Under the pieces are notes generated by a model. The model was given only the letters and a program-made list of their open reading frames with translations. It made no database searches and was not told where the DNA came from. A stretch of 64,000 nucleotides of DNA from Dickeya aquatica. Lineage in GTDB: Bacteria; Pseudomonadota; Gammaproteobacteria; Enterobacterales; Enterobacteriaceae. The stretch lies in contig NZ_LT615367.1 of the NCBI RefSeq assembly GCF_900095885.1, positions 3,224,001-3,288,000 on the forward strand, in the 5' to 3' direction. The stretch's first letter is position 1; each line of letters starts with the position of its first letter. Below, in pieces: positions 34,931 through 43,844 of this stretch. Position numbers and translations under genes: made by a program.

Positions 34931-36034
34931 TTACTCCGGCAACACCCAGACGCGACGGGCAATATCCACCATATTGCGTAACTTGTCCCACTGCTGCTCT
35001 TCGGTGATGCGCTGATGATCGCAGTGTCTGAAACCACATTTGGGGCTGATGGCCAATTGCTGTAACGGCACATACAGTGAGGCGGTATTGATCGCCATTT
35101 TAATCGAGTCGAGTTTCTCCAGTGCGCTGTTTTGCGCATCCACAACACCGAGCACCACTTTCTGCCCCCCCACTTTACGCAACGGTTCAAGGGCAACGGA
35201 ACGCGAGTCGTCATACTCAATAAACAGGCTGTCTACCGCCAGATTTGCCATTGCATACGTCATCACATCACGCCCTATGCCGTGGACCCAGTTGGGCGTA
35301 AAACGACGGCAGCAGATATGCAGGCTGATGTACATATCGTGTGGGCGCTCAGCCAGAGCCTGGTTAAGATTGCGCACACACAGCGCCAGCAAATCGTGCA
35401 ATGCCAGCCCGGCTGCCTGCTCATATTGGGCAATGCGGGGATCGCACAAATAGGCCCAGAATAGGTCATCCAGTTGCAAATAGCGGCAGCCCTGCTGATA
35501 AAACGCCTGAATAATGTTGCGATACAAGGCAATCACATCATCACAAAACAGAGGTAATGACGGGTAAACTGCATTATGGCGAATGGAGGGGTACATCAGC
35601 ATATTCGGGCTCGGCAAAACCTGTTTTGCCATCACCCGGCCATCGGGTGCCACCGCCTGATGCAAGAAACGGTAATGTTGCAGAAAAGGATGCCGGGAAG
35701 GGAAACGGAGTTTCTCTGTTACCCGTAAGGTAAACGGGGCATCATCACGGGCTGGGTTAGCCTCATCGTACGCAATGCCATGCACACTGGAAAAAAAATC
35801 CGCCATACCATTGACGATGCGCAGTTCACCGTCCGTAATCGCCATCAGTCCACACGCTTTCTGGCAGGCCACGACCCTGAGCACTTCCTCATTTTCAATC
35901 TCAGTCAGCTTGTCGTGCGTCATCCTCCCCTGTTTCCACGCCTTACGCGCCTGCGCCAGACGAGAAGGCAACAAAAAGCTGCCTACGTGCTCTGCATGAA
36001 ACGGCGGGTAAGGTTTCTTTACTGTGCGATACAT
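34931..36034 (-). CDS. Short cobalamin-independent methionine synthase-like protein (second copy)
   Basis: 367 aa from the ATG at 36034, chosen because AAGG lies nine bases upstream; an ATG three codons earlier sits on top of that site. Like the gene at 17868-18980 it covers only the MetE catalytic half. The ligand residues are kept: His and Cys in ISLHICCRRF, Glu in LFIEYDDSRSVALEPL, Cys in ISPKCGF. The paralogs share the overall outline but differ strongly in sequence, so this looks like an older split, not a recent duplication. No MetJ-like site was seen upstream. Substrate unknown. Confidence 0.82.
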   Translation of the reverse strand: MYRTVKKPYPPFHAEHVGSFLLPSRLAQARKAWKQGRMTHDKLTEIENEEVLRVVACQKACGLMAITDGELRIVNGMADFFSSVHGIAYDEANPARDDAPFTLRVTEKLRFPSRHPFLQHYRFLHQAVAPDGRVMAKQVLPSPNMLMYPSIRHNAVYPSLPLFCDDVIALYRNIIQAFYQQGCRYLQLDDLFWAYLCDPRIAQYEQAAGLALHDLLALCVRNLNQALAERPHDMYISLHICCRRFTPNWVHGIGRDVMTYAMANLAVDSLFIEYDDSRSVALEPLRKVGGQKVVLGVVDAQNSALEKLDSIKMAINTASLYVPLQQLAISPKCGFRHCDHQRITEEQQWDKLRNMVDIARRVWVLPE

Positions 36035-36510
36035 CTCACGCATCCTTTTGGTTAACACGATCCGGCTTAAGGCCTGACGACCTGCGGCTTTCTGTTTATC
36101 TCAACAGGCTCAGGCACGGGCTATGCCAGCCGCCAAGGATAAACGAAAACGTCCCCCGGCGATTAAATGATAAGTAAAACTATTCGCCTGCTATGCTTAT
36201 AACCGGCTTTGATACCCCGAATTTGCCTATGCTGGCAACAGCCCGCACCGGACACGCTGCGCGTTAGCACCTTATCACCCCAAAAAAAATGCCATCTTTA
36301 TGATTCAATTAGTAATTTCCGTCAATTCACTCCACCATACTTTCTTATTATTTTACTGAGTGACACAATAAAGCCGGCAAGCATACCTTGTTCCAGGTGC
36401 AAGACTGGCCGGACATGCGGCCTCACTCATCAAACTGACATGCTCGTCCATTATCATTGCGTCTCTGGAATACAGGACACGGCATGAAAGCACTCACCGG
36501 GAGAAAAACG
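36035..36510. other. Intergenic region between the MetE-like and HAD genes
   Basis: 476 bases between two divergent genes. It must contain both promoters. No repeat, RNA gene or further coding frame is supported. Confidence 0.4.
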
Positions 36511-37173
36511 ATGGACTTAGCCTTGTTTGACCTTGATGAAACGCTTATCAGTGCTGACAGCACCGGGCTGTGGCTGCGCTGGCTGGTGGCGCGGGGGTTG
36601 GCGTGCGAAAGCCTGTTACAGCAAGAACAGCAACTGATGCAGCGTTATTATCAGGGCACACTGGCCATCGAAGAGTATATGCAGTTGTCGCTCTCACCAT
36701 TGGTCGGGGTGCATGCCGATACCGTGAGTCTCTGGGCAAACGCGTTTATAGAACAGGACATTTTACCGCGTTACTATCCGCAAGCCCGTGAACGCCTGCA
36801 CTGGCATCGCCAACGGGGCGATACCGTGGTGGTGATTTCTGCCAGCGGCGAACATCTGGTTTTACCGATTGCCCGGCAGTTGGGGGCTGATGATGCACTG
36901 GGCATCGGCGTGACGCTCAGGGACGGCTGCTTTACCGGGCACATCTGCGGCACGCCAACCTACCAACAGGGCAAAGTCGAACGTATTCATCAATGGCTTT
37001 CCCGGCGCGACGGGGAGCCGTTTTCCCGCCTGCACGGCTACAGCGATTCCATCAATGACCGTGCGATGCTGATGCAGGTCGATGATGCCTATGTCATCAA
37101 TCCCGCCGCTGAACTGGCGGCACTGGCAACACGCCAGCGCTGGACAATTTATCATTGGTCACGCTCGCGCTAA
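36511..37173 (+). CDS. HAD-IB family phosphatase (SerB-like)
   Basis: 220 aa from the ATG at 36511 (GGGAGA upstream). It is a haloacid-dehalogenase-type phosphatase: motif I ALFDLDETLISADSTG with the nucleophilic Asp, motif II VVISASGEH, and motif III with Lys in QGKVERI and the acidic YSDSINDRAML. The helical cap after motif I places it in the IB subgroup with phosphoserine phosphatase and related enzymes; the substrate cannot be told from sequence. Its stop overlaps the stop of the convergent LysR gene by four bases. Confidence 0.85.
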   Translation: MDLALFDLDETLISADSTGLWLRWLVARGLACESLLQQEQQLMQRYYQGTLAIEEYMQLSLSPLVGVHADTVSLWANAFIEQDILPRYYPQARERLHWHRQRGDTVVVISASGEHLVLPIARQLGADDALGIGVTLRDGCFTGHICGTPTYQQGKVERIHQWLSRRDGEPFSRLHGYSDSINDRAMLMQVDDAYVINPAAELAALATRQRWTIYHWSRSR

Positions 37174-38105
37174 GACAGCGCCGACAGCCCCAGGCTGGCG
37201 GTAATCTGTGCATGTTCACGCGCCAGTGTCTCGGCCACAAACCGAATAAAATGGCTCAGGGCAGCAGAACGGTGCTTGCCTGCTAACGTTTGCACCTGCA
37301 AGCTGCGCTGGGTTAACGGCTCGCTGTGTACCGGTTTTAGCAACAAACCATCCTCGCGAGCCCGATATACCACCGAAAAATGGCTACAGGCAGTGATCGC
37401 ATCCGGGGTCTGCTGCATAAATGCGTAGAGTGCTGAAAAGTTGTTACAACTGAGTGTGGGCTCAAGAAAGGTACCGCTCATGCGACAAGAGAGATCAAAC
37501 AACTGGCGAATGGTGGTGCCCTGCGGTGGCAATGCCAGCGGGAACTCGTGTAAATCAGCCAATTGTACTTCGCGTGCCGCCAGCGGGTGATCGGGTCGCA
37601 TTAACAACAACACCGGGGCAGGCCAGGCATTCACCACCTCCACGCCGCGCTCCGGTGACAAACTGAATTGAAACGCCAGCTCGCATTCACCGCTGCGCAC
37701 CATTTCTGAAACCTGTAGTGCGCTGCCAACCTGCAACAGAAATGTCACTGACGGGTTGTGCTGCCGGAAACGGGCAAATAGCCCCGGCAACAGATCAAAT
37801 GCCATCCCCTCAGTACAGGCGACCCTGACTACGCTGCGGCGCACCGCCTTTAACCCTTGAATTTCCGCTATCGCATAGTCCATATCCCGCATGCTTTTAC
37901 GCACATGGTTTTCCAGTATTTGCCCGGCATCGGTTAGCACCATGCCTCGGGCATGACGCTCAAACAGTGTGGTTCCTATGCGCGCCTCCAGTTTCTGGAT
38001 CTGACGGCTGATAGCCGAAACCGCCACAAACAGTTGCTGGCTGGCAGCGCTTAATGAACCGGTATTCGCCACCGCCAGAAAATACCGAATCTCACTACTG
38101 TGCAT
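37170..38105 (-). CDS. LysR-family regulator of the M20/MHS cluster
   Basis: 311 aa from the ATG at 38105. The N-terminal winged helix is SEIRYFLAVANTGSLSAASQQL, then VSAISRQIQKLEARIGTTLFERH. A periplasmic-binding-like effector domain follows (~90-295). It is divergent from the M20 peptidase-MHS transporter operon, with 172 bases between, so it very probably controls that operon. The intergenic DNA contains two direct GCTTGCAAT repeats. The effector is unknown, perhaps an N-acyl amino acid or dipeptide. Confidence 0.9.
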   Translation of the reverse strand: MHSSEIRYFLAVANTGSLSAASQQLFVAVSAISRQIQKLEARIGTTLFERHARGMVLTDAGQILENHVRKSMRDMDYAIAEIQGLKAVRRSVVRVACTEGMAFDLLPGLFARFRQHNPSVTFLLQVGSALQVSEMVRSGECELAFQFSLSPERGVEVVNAWPAPVLLLMRPDHPLAAREVQLADLHEFPLALPPQGTTIRQLFDLSCRMSGTFLEPTLSCNNFSALYAFMQQTPDAITACSHFSVVYRAREDGLLLKPVHSEPLTQRSLQVQTLAGKHRSAALSHFIRFVAETLAREHAQITASLGLSALS

Positions 38106-38176
38106 ACGACTCCCCAATACAAACGGATGGACTGCCTCGTTTTTGTGCAGCAAACCTTATATAAAAAGCAAAGCTT

Positions 38177-38212
38177 GCTTGCAATTATTATTATTGTGGC
38201 AACGCTTGCAAT
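38177..38212. promoter_or_regulatory. Direct repeats in the LysR/M20 divergent promoter region
   Basis: GCTTGCAAT occurs at 38177-38185 and again at 38204-38212, a 27-base offset, in an AT-rich stretch midway between the two divergent starts. Candidate binding site for the adjacent LysR protein. Confidence 0.35.
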
Positions 38213-38277
38213 GAATTAGAACGGAACAGACAACATCACATGACATAAAAAAAACACCATCACAGGCAGGGTCAATC

Positions 38278-39705
38278 ATGACAACACCCGCGGTTATACA
38301 GCACGCTCTGGACTACTTTGACAGTGGCCGCTTTCGAGAAACACTGGCACGGCGCATTGCGATTGCCAGCGAAAGCCAGCTATCAGAGAGCCATGACACG
38401 CTTGAGCGTTATCTGAGCCAGGAAATCATCCCGGCATTACAGGCCATGGCGTTTGAGATTCAACACATCGACAACCCTTGCTCCCCACAACATCCCTTCC
38501 TGATAGCTTCCCGCATTGAAGATGCGTCCCTGCCTACGCTGCTGTGCTACGGCCACGGTGATGTGGTATTTGGCGATGAAGCGCACTGGAGCGACGGGCT
38601 CTCACCCTGGCAACTGGTTGAGCGCGATGGGAAATGGTATGGGCGCGGCAGTGCCGATAACAAAGGCCAGCATTCCATCAACCTGGCGGCACTGGAGCAG
38701 GTATTTCAGGCGCGTCAGGGACGGCTGGGCTTTAACTGCAAATGGTTGTTCGAGATGGGTGAAGAGGTCAGTTCACCGGGGCTGGCGGAGGTTTGCCGGC
38801 AGTATGCACAGATCCTGAATGCCGATATCTTCATCGCCTCTGACGGCCCGCGCCTGAATGCCGAACGCCCGACGCTATTTCTGGGCTCACGCGGCTGCGT
38901 CAACTTCCGTCTGACACTTCACGCCCGCGATAAGGACTACCATTCCGGCAACTGGGGCGGGCTGTTGAGCAACCCCGGCACGCAACTGGCCAATGCCATC
39001 GCCTGCCTGGTGAATCAACAGGGCCAGATGCAGGTAGCCGCCCTGAAACCACCGGCGCTGACACCCGCGCTGCGCGCTATTTTGGCGGATGTCGAACCGG
39101 CCGGTAAACCGACCGATCCGATGATAGATCCTCAGTGGGGAGAAGCCGGGTTAAGCCCGTCAGAACGCCTGTTTGGCTGGAACACGCTGGAAGTGCTGTC
39201 ATTTTTAACCGGCAATCCACAACGCCCGATGAACGCAATCCCCGGCCAGGCCAGTGCCGTTTGCCAGTTACGCTTTGTCGTGGGTACAGACTGGCAGCAT
39301 CTGGCCGGGCATATTCGCCAGCATCTTGATGCGCATGGGTTCACTCAGGTGGAAATCAGTGAAGTACGCGGTACACCGGCAACCCGTCTTGACCCAACGT
39401 CGCCACTGGTCAACTGGGCGCTGGCGTTGATGCAGCAAACCTGCGGTAAAAAACCTGCGCTCCTGCCTAACCTTGGTGGCTCGCTGCCAAATGATGTGTT
39501 TGCCGACATCCTCGGCCTGCCGACGCTTTGGGTGCCTCACTCTTACCCGGCCTGTGGTCAGCATGCGGTAGATGAACATCTGCCCATTAGCCTCGCCCGT
39601 GAAGGGCTGCAAATCATGACCCGATTGTTCTGGGAATTGGGCGAGCAAGGCAGCAGCCTGCTGGCGCAACACCATACACACCGTGCCATATCCCCTACCT
39701 GCTGA
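38278..39705 (+). CDS. M20 family metallopeptidase/amidohydrolase
   Basis: 475 aa. It is a cytosolic two-zinc hydrolase of the ArgE/DapE/carboxypeptidase G2 group, acting on peptides or N-acyl amino acids. Metal ligands are seen in LCYGHGDVV (His, Asp), GRGSADNKGQ (bridging Asp) and the EEVSSPG pair (catalytic Glu and ligand Glu); the last His is likely in VPHSYPACGQHAVDEH. The dimerisation domain lies in the middle (near residues 205-330). It is the first gene of an operon with an MHS transporter eight bases downstream, suggesting uptake and hydrolysis of one substrate. Confidence 0.9.
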   Translation: MTTPAVIQHALDYFDSGRFRETLARRIAIASESQLSESHDTLERYLSQEIIPALQAMAFEIQHIDNPCSPQHPFLIASRIEDASLPTLLCYGHGDVVFGDEAHWSDGLSPWQLVERDGKWYGRGSADNKGQHSINLAALEQVFQARQGRLGFNCKWLFEMGEEVSSPGLAEVCRQYAQILNADIFIASDGPRLNAERPTLFLGSRGCVNFRLTLHARDKDYHSGNWGGLLSNPGTQLANAIACLVNQQGQMQVAALKPPALTPALRAILADVEPAGKPTDPMIDPQWGEAGLSPSERLFGWNTLEVLSFLTGNPQRPMNAIPGQASAVCQLRFVVGTDWQHLAGHIRQHLDAHGFTQVEISEVRGTPATRLDPTSPLVNWALALMQQTCGKKPALLPNLGGSLPNDVFADILGLPTLWVPHSYPACGQHAVDEHLPISLAREGLQIMTRLFWELGEQGSSLLAQHHTHRAISPTC

Positions 39706-39713
39706 GGTGAGCC

Positions 39714-40985
39714 ATGACAACACTCTCTGTCGCAGCGCCGCATGGCGTGCGCCTAAGCTTATATAAAACGCTGTTTGCTACCTGTATCGGCAATGCGCTG
39801 GAATGGTTTGATATTGCCGTTTACGGTTTTTTTGCCAACTACATTGCCCAGGCTTTTTTTCCCGTCCAAGACCCGGCCGTTTCCTTACTGCTGACATTTG
39901 GCAGTTTTGGCGTGTCATTTTTAATCCGCCCGCTCGGTGCCGTGGTTCTGGGGGCTTACGCCGATAAAGCCGGGCGCAAAGCCTCGCTGCTGCTGTCTAT
40001 CAGCTTAATGCTGCTGGGCGGGGCGATGATAACCTGCATGCCCACCTACGCCAGTATCGGCCTGACAGCCCCGTTACTGATTATGCTGGCGCGGCTCATT
40101 CAGGGCTTTTCCGCCGGTGGCGAGTTCGGCAGCTCGACAGCTTTTCTGGTCGAGCACTTTCCCGAGCGCCGGGCATTTATCGCCAGCTGGCAATTCGCCA
40201 CCCAGGGAGCAAGCACCTTGCTAGCCTCTGCGTTCGGTCTCGGGTTATCGCAGTGGCTCACTGAGGCGCAAATCCAGCAATGGGGCTGGCGTATTCCTTT
40301 TGCATTTGGGTTATTGATAGGCCCGGTGGGGCTGTATATTCGCCGCCACATGCATGAGCCCGCCGATTTCAGTCAGGCACAGAAAACGCATACGCCGGTA
40401 AAGACCCTGTTTACCCGTCAGAAGGCCCTGCTTTTTACTGCCATAGGCTTGATGGTTATCTCGACGGCCATCAACTATATGCTCAACTATGTGCCGACCT
40501 ACGCCACCAAAACGCTGCATCTGCCATCGGGCATCGCGTTCAGCGCCACACTTATCGCGGGCATTATTTTGACAGTCGTCACCCCACTGGTGGGGCTGTG
40601 GGCGGAAAAGATCGGCCGCCTGCCGCTCATGTGGGGCGCACTGCTGTTGCTGGCCATCACGGTCTACCCTGCTTTTTGGCTGATGACGCAACATCTGTCA
40701 GCCACCGCGCTGATCCTGCTGGTCAGTTGGCTGGCGTTGCTAAAATCGGTTTATTTTTCGACTGTGCCGTCGATGATGGCGGATTTATTTCCTGTCGCTA
40801 CGCGCGCCAGCGGCATGGCGATGAGTTATAACGTGGCGGTCACGGTGTTCGGCGGCTTCGCGCCCTTCATCTGCACACTGCTTATCAGTGCTACGGGCAC
40901 GAACCTTGCTCCCAGCTACTACCTGATTATCACCGCGCTAATGAGCATTCTGGCGCTCAGACACGCACAGCTACGCCAGCGTTAA
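39714..40985 (+). CDS. MFS transporter, metabolite:H+ symporter (MHS) family
   Basis: 423 aa with about 12 predicted membrane helices. Family marks are NALEWFDIAVYGFFANYIA in helix 1, the MFS loop signature RPLGAVVLGAYADKAGRKASL, and IQGFSAGGEFGSSTAFLVEH, as in ProP, ShiA and KgtP. It probably imports an organic acid, betaine or the M20 substrate with protons. It starts eight bases after the M20 peptidase stop (GAGGTGAGCC before the ATG) and ends near a ten-base stem-loop shared with the convergent GNAT gene. Confidence 0.9.
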   Translation: MTTLSVAAPHGVRLSLYKTLFATCIGNALEWFDIAVYGFFANYIAQAFFPVQDPAVSLLLTFGSFGVSFLIRPLGAVVLGAYADKAGRKASLLLSISLMLLGGAMITCMPTYASIGLTAPLLIMLARLIQGFSAGGEFGSSTAFLVEHFPERRAFIASWQFATQGASTLLASAFGLGLSQWLTEAQIQQWGWRIPFAFGLLIGPVGLYIRRHMHEPADFSQAQKTHTPVKTLFTRQKALLFTAIGLMVISTAINYMLNYVPTYATKTLHLPSGIAFSATLIAGIILTVVTPLVGLWAEKIGRLPLMWGALLLLAITVYPAFWLMTQHLSATALILLVSWLALLKSVYFSTVPSMMADLFPVATRASGMAMSYNVAVTVFGGFAPFICTLLISATGTNLAPSYYLIITALMSILALRHAQLRQR

Positions 40986-40991
40986 CCTTAC

Positions 40992-41020
40992 CAACCGGGC
41001 ACCCTGGTGATGCCCGGTTG
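40992..41020. other. Stem-loop between convergent MFS and GNAT genes
   Basis: CAACCGGGCA and TGCCCGGTTG form a ten-base stem around a nine-base loop. No T-run follows; a likely transcript end structure. Confidence 0.5.
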
Positions 41021-41024
41021 ACCA

Positions 41025-41570
41025 TCAACTCGCCGTTTCTTCCAGCGCGGGCAACGAGGCGGCCCCCTCGCCAAGTGCCCGCTGTAATAACAGCGTGTCC
41101 ACCCAACGGCCGTGCTTCATCCCCACCGCCTGCAACGTGCCCACCTGCTGAAACCCCAGTGCCAGATGCAAATGCAGTGACGCCGGACTGGGTGTGTTTG
41201 CCACCACCGAAACCACCTGACGAAAGCCTCGCTGTTCTGCCTGCCACAAGGCAGTATGCAATAAACGTTTGCCGATGCCGCGGCCAAGGTGGTCAGGATG
41301 CAGGTAAATCGAATCCTCCAGCGTGAAGCGGTAAGCCTGCCTCGGGCGGTAAAAGCCCAGATAACAATACCCCAGAACCTGATGATGCTCAGTCGCCACC
41401 AGCCAGGGCAATCCGGCATCATGGATACGCTGCCAGCGCTGCAACATGTCTGCTTCATCCGGTGGTTCCGTTTCGAACGTGGCTACGCTGTGCTGCACAT
41501 GGTGAGCATAAATATCCCTGATGGCCGCGATGTGCCCGGCCTGCGCTTCCACAATCACAATTTGATTCAT
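41025..41570 (-). CDS. GNAT acetyltransferase, phosphinothricin/methionine sulfoximine type
   Basis: 181 aa from the ATG at 41570. The acetyl-CoA motif is IYLHPDHLGRGIGKRLLHTAL, preceded by the substrate-side motif YAHHVQHSVATFETEPPD and followed by SVVANTPSPASLHLHLALGF. This pattern fits the PAT/MddA (YncA-like) subgroup that acetylates phosphinothricin, methionine sulfoximine or sulfone. It is divergent from a LysR gene that may control it. The native substrate is unknown. Confidence 0.85.
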   Translation of the reverse strand: MNQIVIVEAQAGHIAAIRDIYAHHVQHSVATFETEPPDEADMLQRWQRIHDAGLPWLVATEHHQVLGYCYLGFYRPRQAYRFTLEDSIYLHPDHLGRGIGKRLLHTALWQAEQRGFRQVVSVVANTPSPASLHLHLALGFQQVGTLQAVGMKHGRWVDTLLLQRALGEGAASLPALEETAS

Positions 41571-41701
41571 TATTGTATCCTTGTCAGGACAAACATCGGT
41601 AAGCCGGAGGTTATCTGGCTGCATAAGATAATCAGCTTAACCAACACGGTATGCTCACAACAGGTGCAAATACTTATCTTCGCTATAAGGGAAAATTTGA
41701 C

Positions 41702-42598
41702 ATGACCAGATTGAATCTGGAATGGCTGGAAACCTTTACCACCGTGATACGACTGGGGAGTTTCTCGGCGGCAGCTAACCAGTTAAATCTGAGTCAGCCT
41801 GCGGTCAGCCAGCATATGCGACAGCTCGAGCACCACATGGGCGTGCGTCTGGCCGAGCGCAGCGGCAAAACGTTGCGCCCGACGCCCGCCGGAACACTGC
41901 TATTACACAAAATCGTGCAGATCCAGCAAGTATTGGAAGAAACGCATCAGATTATCGCCGACTACACCGAAGATGTGATAGGCCATGTCTTGCTGGGAAC
42001 CGGGGCCACAGCCTGTATTCACCTGTTACCCGCCGTGCTGGGGCAGCTACGGCTCGACTACCCGCGGCTCACCGTCGGTGTCTGCACCGGTAATACCCGC
42101 GAGATTGTTCAGTCTGTCATCGATAACCGCATTGATGCCGGGCTGGTTGCTTTACCTGTCACCACTAATTCCCTGGACATCACCCCGGTGCTGGAAGAGG
42201 AGCTTGTTGCCATCAGCAATATGCCGATGGTGAGCGGCCCGATGTCGCCCGCGTTGTTACAGGCGCAACCTCTTATCCTGTTTGAAACAGGCAGCAGCAC
42301 GCGTGCACTGATAGAGAGCTGGTTTGCTGATGGCAGCCTCATCCCCCAGCCGGTGATGGAGCTTGGCAGTATTGAAGCGATTAAGGAGATGGTCGCAACC
42401 GGGCTCGGGGTAAGTATTGTGCCACGGATGTCCGTCACGCGCCCAACTGACGCAGAGCGGTATCATGTTCTTGCGCTGAACCCACCATTGATGCGAAAAC
42501 TGGCCGTAGTGACGCGCCACGATAAACCGGTCAACAAGGTACTGCGACTGGTTCTGGAAAGAATCAAGGCCTCAGCAGAGACTATCACATCACCGTAA
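41702..42598 (+). CDS. LysR-family transcriptional regulator
   Basis: 298 aa from the ATG at 41702; a longer frame from 41651 would read through the promoter. The helix-turn-helix is RLGSFSAAANQLNLSQPAVSQ, followed by the linker helix HMRQLEHHMGVRLAERSGKTLRPT. The effector domain (~90-295) contains LLGTGATACIHLLPAVL and ELGSIEAIKEMVATGLGVSIVP, the CysB/CbbR-like layout. It is divergent from the GNAT gene (131 bases), its likely target. Confidence 0.88.
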   Translation: MTRLNLEWLETFTTVIRLGSFSAAANQLNLSQPAVSQHMRQLEHHMGVRLAERSGKTLRPTPAGTLLLHKIVQIQQVLEETHQIIADYTEDVIGHVLLGTGATACIHLLPAVLGQLRLDYPRLTVGVCTGNTREIVQSVIDNRIDAGLVALPVTTNSLDITPVLEEELVAISNMPMVSGPMSPALLQAQPLILFETGSSTRALIESWFADGSLIPQPVMELGSIEAIKEMVATGLGVSIVPRMSVTRPTDAERYHVLALNPPLMRKLAVVTRHDKPVNKVLRLVLERIKASAETITSP

Positions 42599-42699
42599 TA
42601 ATACGTTGTCAGCATCTGGTTTCTGTCATCAATCCATGCCAGAAAATCATGCCAGAAAACCGGCAGCCTTAGCGATGCGGTACACCCGTTGCTAATGGC

Positions 42700-43332
42700 T
42701 TAACTTGCTTTGGGTAAGTTGTCACCGCTGCCGGGTAATGTCCAGGGGATATCCGCGGTGCGTGCGCCCAGCATTTGCTGTATTTTCTGGTAAACCTCGG
42801 CCGCAGACATACCGTTATATAAGCCCTGACTATAATAACCAAACTCCGCAGTACCTGACGTCGGCAGGGCACTGGTTTGCAGGCGCGAACCATCCCAGCT
42901 TAAATCCGCAGAGGTAATACGCCTGCCGGTTAGTGCATCATAGCTCTGGCTTTCGCCATCGGGTGATTTCACAACGGAAACCAGAACGCCACCATACAAA
43001 GGAATACCGGTCATACGTAATGCACGCTCTACGGATAACTCTTTCTGCTGTTTCTCGATTTTTTCTTTTTTCAGTTGGTCATCCAGAGAGGTCGCGCGTG
43101 GATTCACCTCGCCAGAATTATTTTTATTATTATCCGACAATTGATTATTCAACGAATTATTCATGGTGCCGGATTTAAACGAGCCGGAACTGTTGCTGCC
43201 CGAGGAATTCATCCCAATCAGGTCGAGGCTGTCACCCGCGCCACCGCTGGCGCTGTAGGTTGACCCCGCGCCATAACCCGACTGGGGATAAAATGATGCT
43301 GTGTTTTGAATTTGAACGCCTGATATAGCCAT
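42700..43332 (-). CDS. Unrecognised Ser/Gly/Asn-rich protein
   Basis: 210 aa, not assigned to any family I recognise. Residues 1-75 are rich in Ser, Gly and Asn and look disordered (TYSASGGAGDSLDLIG, SSGSNSSGSFKSGTMNNSLN). Residues ~80-105 are a charged, probably helical stretch (QLKKEKIEKQQKELSVERAL). The rest, about 100 residues, is a compact domain with repeated Gly-Tyr (EFGYYSQGLYNGMSAAEVYQKIQQML). There is no signal peptide. The N-terminus (MAISGVQIQNTASFYPQ) recalls type III-secreted or flagellar axial proteins, but this is only an impression. It is a monocistronic gene with a 512-base AT-rich upstream region shared with the Sia-like operon. Confidence 0.6.
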   Translation of the reverse strand: MAISGVQIQNTASFYPQSGYGAGSTYSASGGAGDSLDLIGMNSSGSNSSGSFKSGTMNNSLNNQLSDNNKNNSGEVNPRATSLDDQLKKEKIEKQQKELSVERALRMTGIPLYGGVLVSVVKSPDGESQSYDALTGRRITSADLSWDGSRLQTSALPTSGTAEFGYYSQGLYNGMSAAEVYQKIQQMLGARTADIPWTLPGSGDNLPKAS

Positions 43333-43491
43333 AGTCTGAATCCTTTTTCTTTTTTAACGATGACATGCTTCTGCGGGCACTGATCTGTTAGAGCGACTCA
43401 AAACCAATTTATTTAAATAAAAGCAATATACCTATATGACAGGTATCAAAACGGGGTAATCCAACGCATATGACCACCCAACGCCATCAGG

Positions 43492-43542
43492 GAATGAAAC
43501 GTGTACGGAGCAACGTCCACGAGGCTGCCTTATGTTTCATTC
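43492..43542. repeat. Inverted repeat with nine-base arms
   Basis: GAATGAAAC (43492-43500) and GTTTCATTC (43534-43542) flank a 33-base loop. It may be an operator pair or an RNA structure in the leader of either divergent gene. Confidence 0.4.
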
Positions 43543-43551
43543 TCTCCTCTT

Positions 43552-43570
43552 ATATCCAGCTAGCGGATAT
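43552..43570. promoter_or_regulatory. Palindrome upstream of the Sia-like operon
   Basis: ATATCC-AGCTAGC-GGATAT, six-base arms around a seven-base centre that is itself nearly symmetric. Candidate regulator-binding site. Confidence 0.35.
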
Positions 43571-43844
43571 GGAGAGCAGCACATTTAGCGCGAAGAAAAG
43601 GCAAAACGACCTGTAAAATATATCGGCCATTTTCTTTTTTCATTAATACGAAAAAAGCATAAAAACGCTCACAAAACGAGCCGGAGGGAAATATTTACTC
43701 ATCACTGTAAAGGTAACACTAACAATTTCTTAGCATTTCCTCCGCACATTAACGATATTCTTACCCCTTTATTGATTGTCATATTTTCGTCACACCCCAC
43801 TGTTAATTTGGCGCTAGTCTATTTTTCAAGAAAGACAAGCCAAA

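Larger units (their letters stand above)
43333..43844. other. AT-rich divergent regulatory region between the unknown gene and the Sia-like operon
   Basis: 512 bases without a supported gene. It carries a large inverted repeat (43492-43542) and a shorter palindrome (43552-43570). A possible siaA promoter has TTGTCA near 43778 and TAGTCT near 43816. Low GC and length suggest regulated transcription in both directions. Confidence 0.4.
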
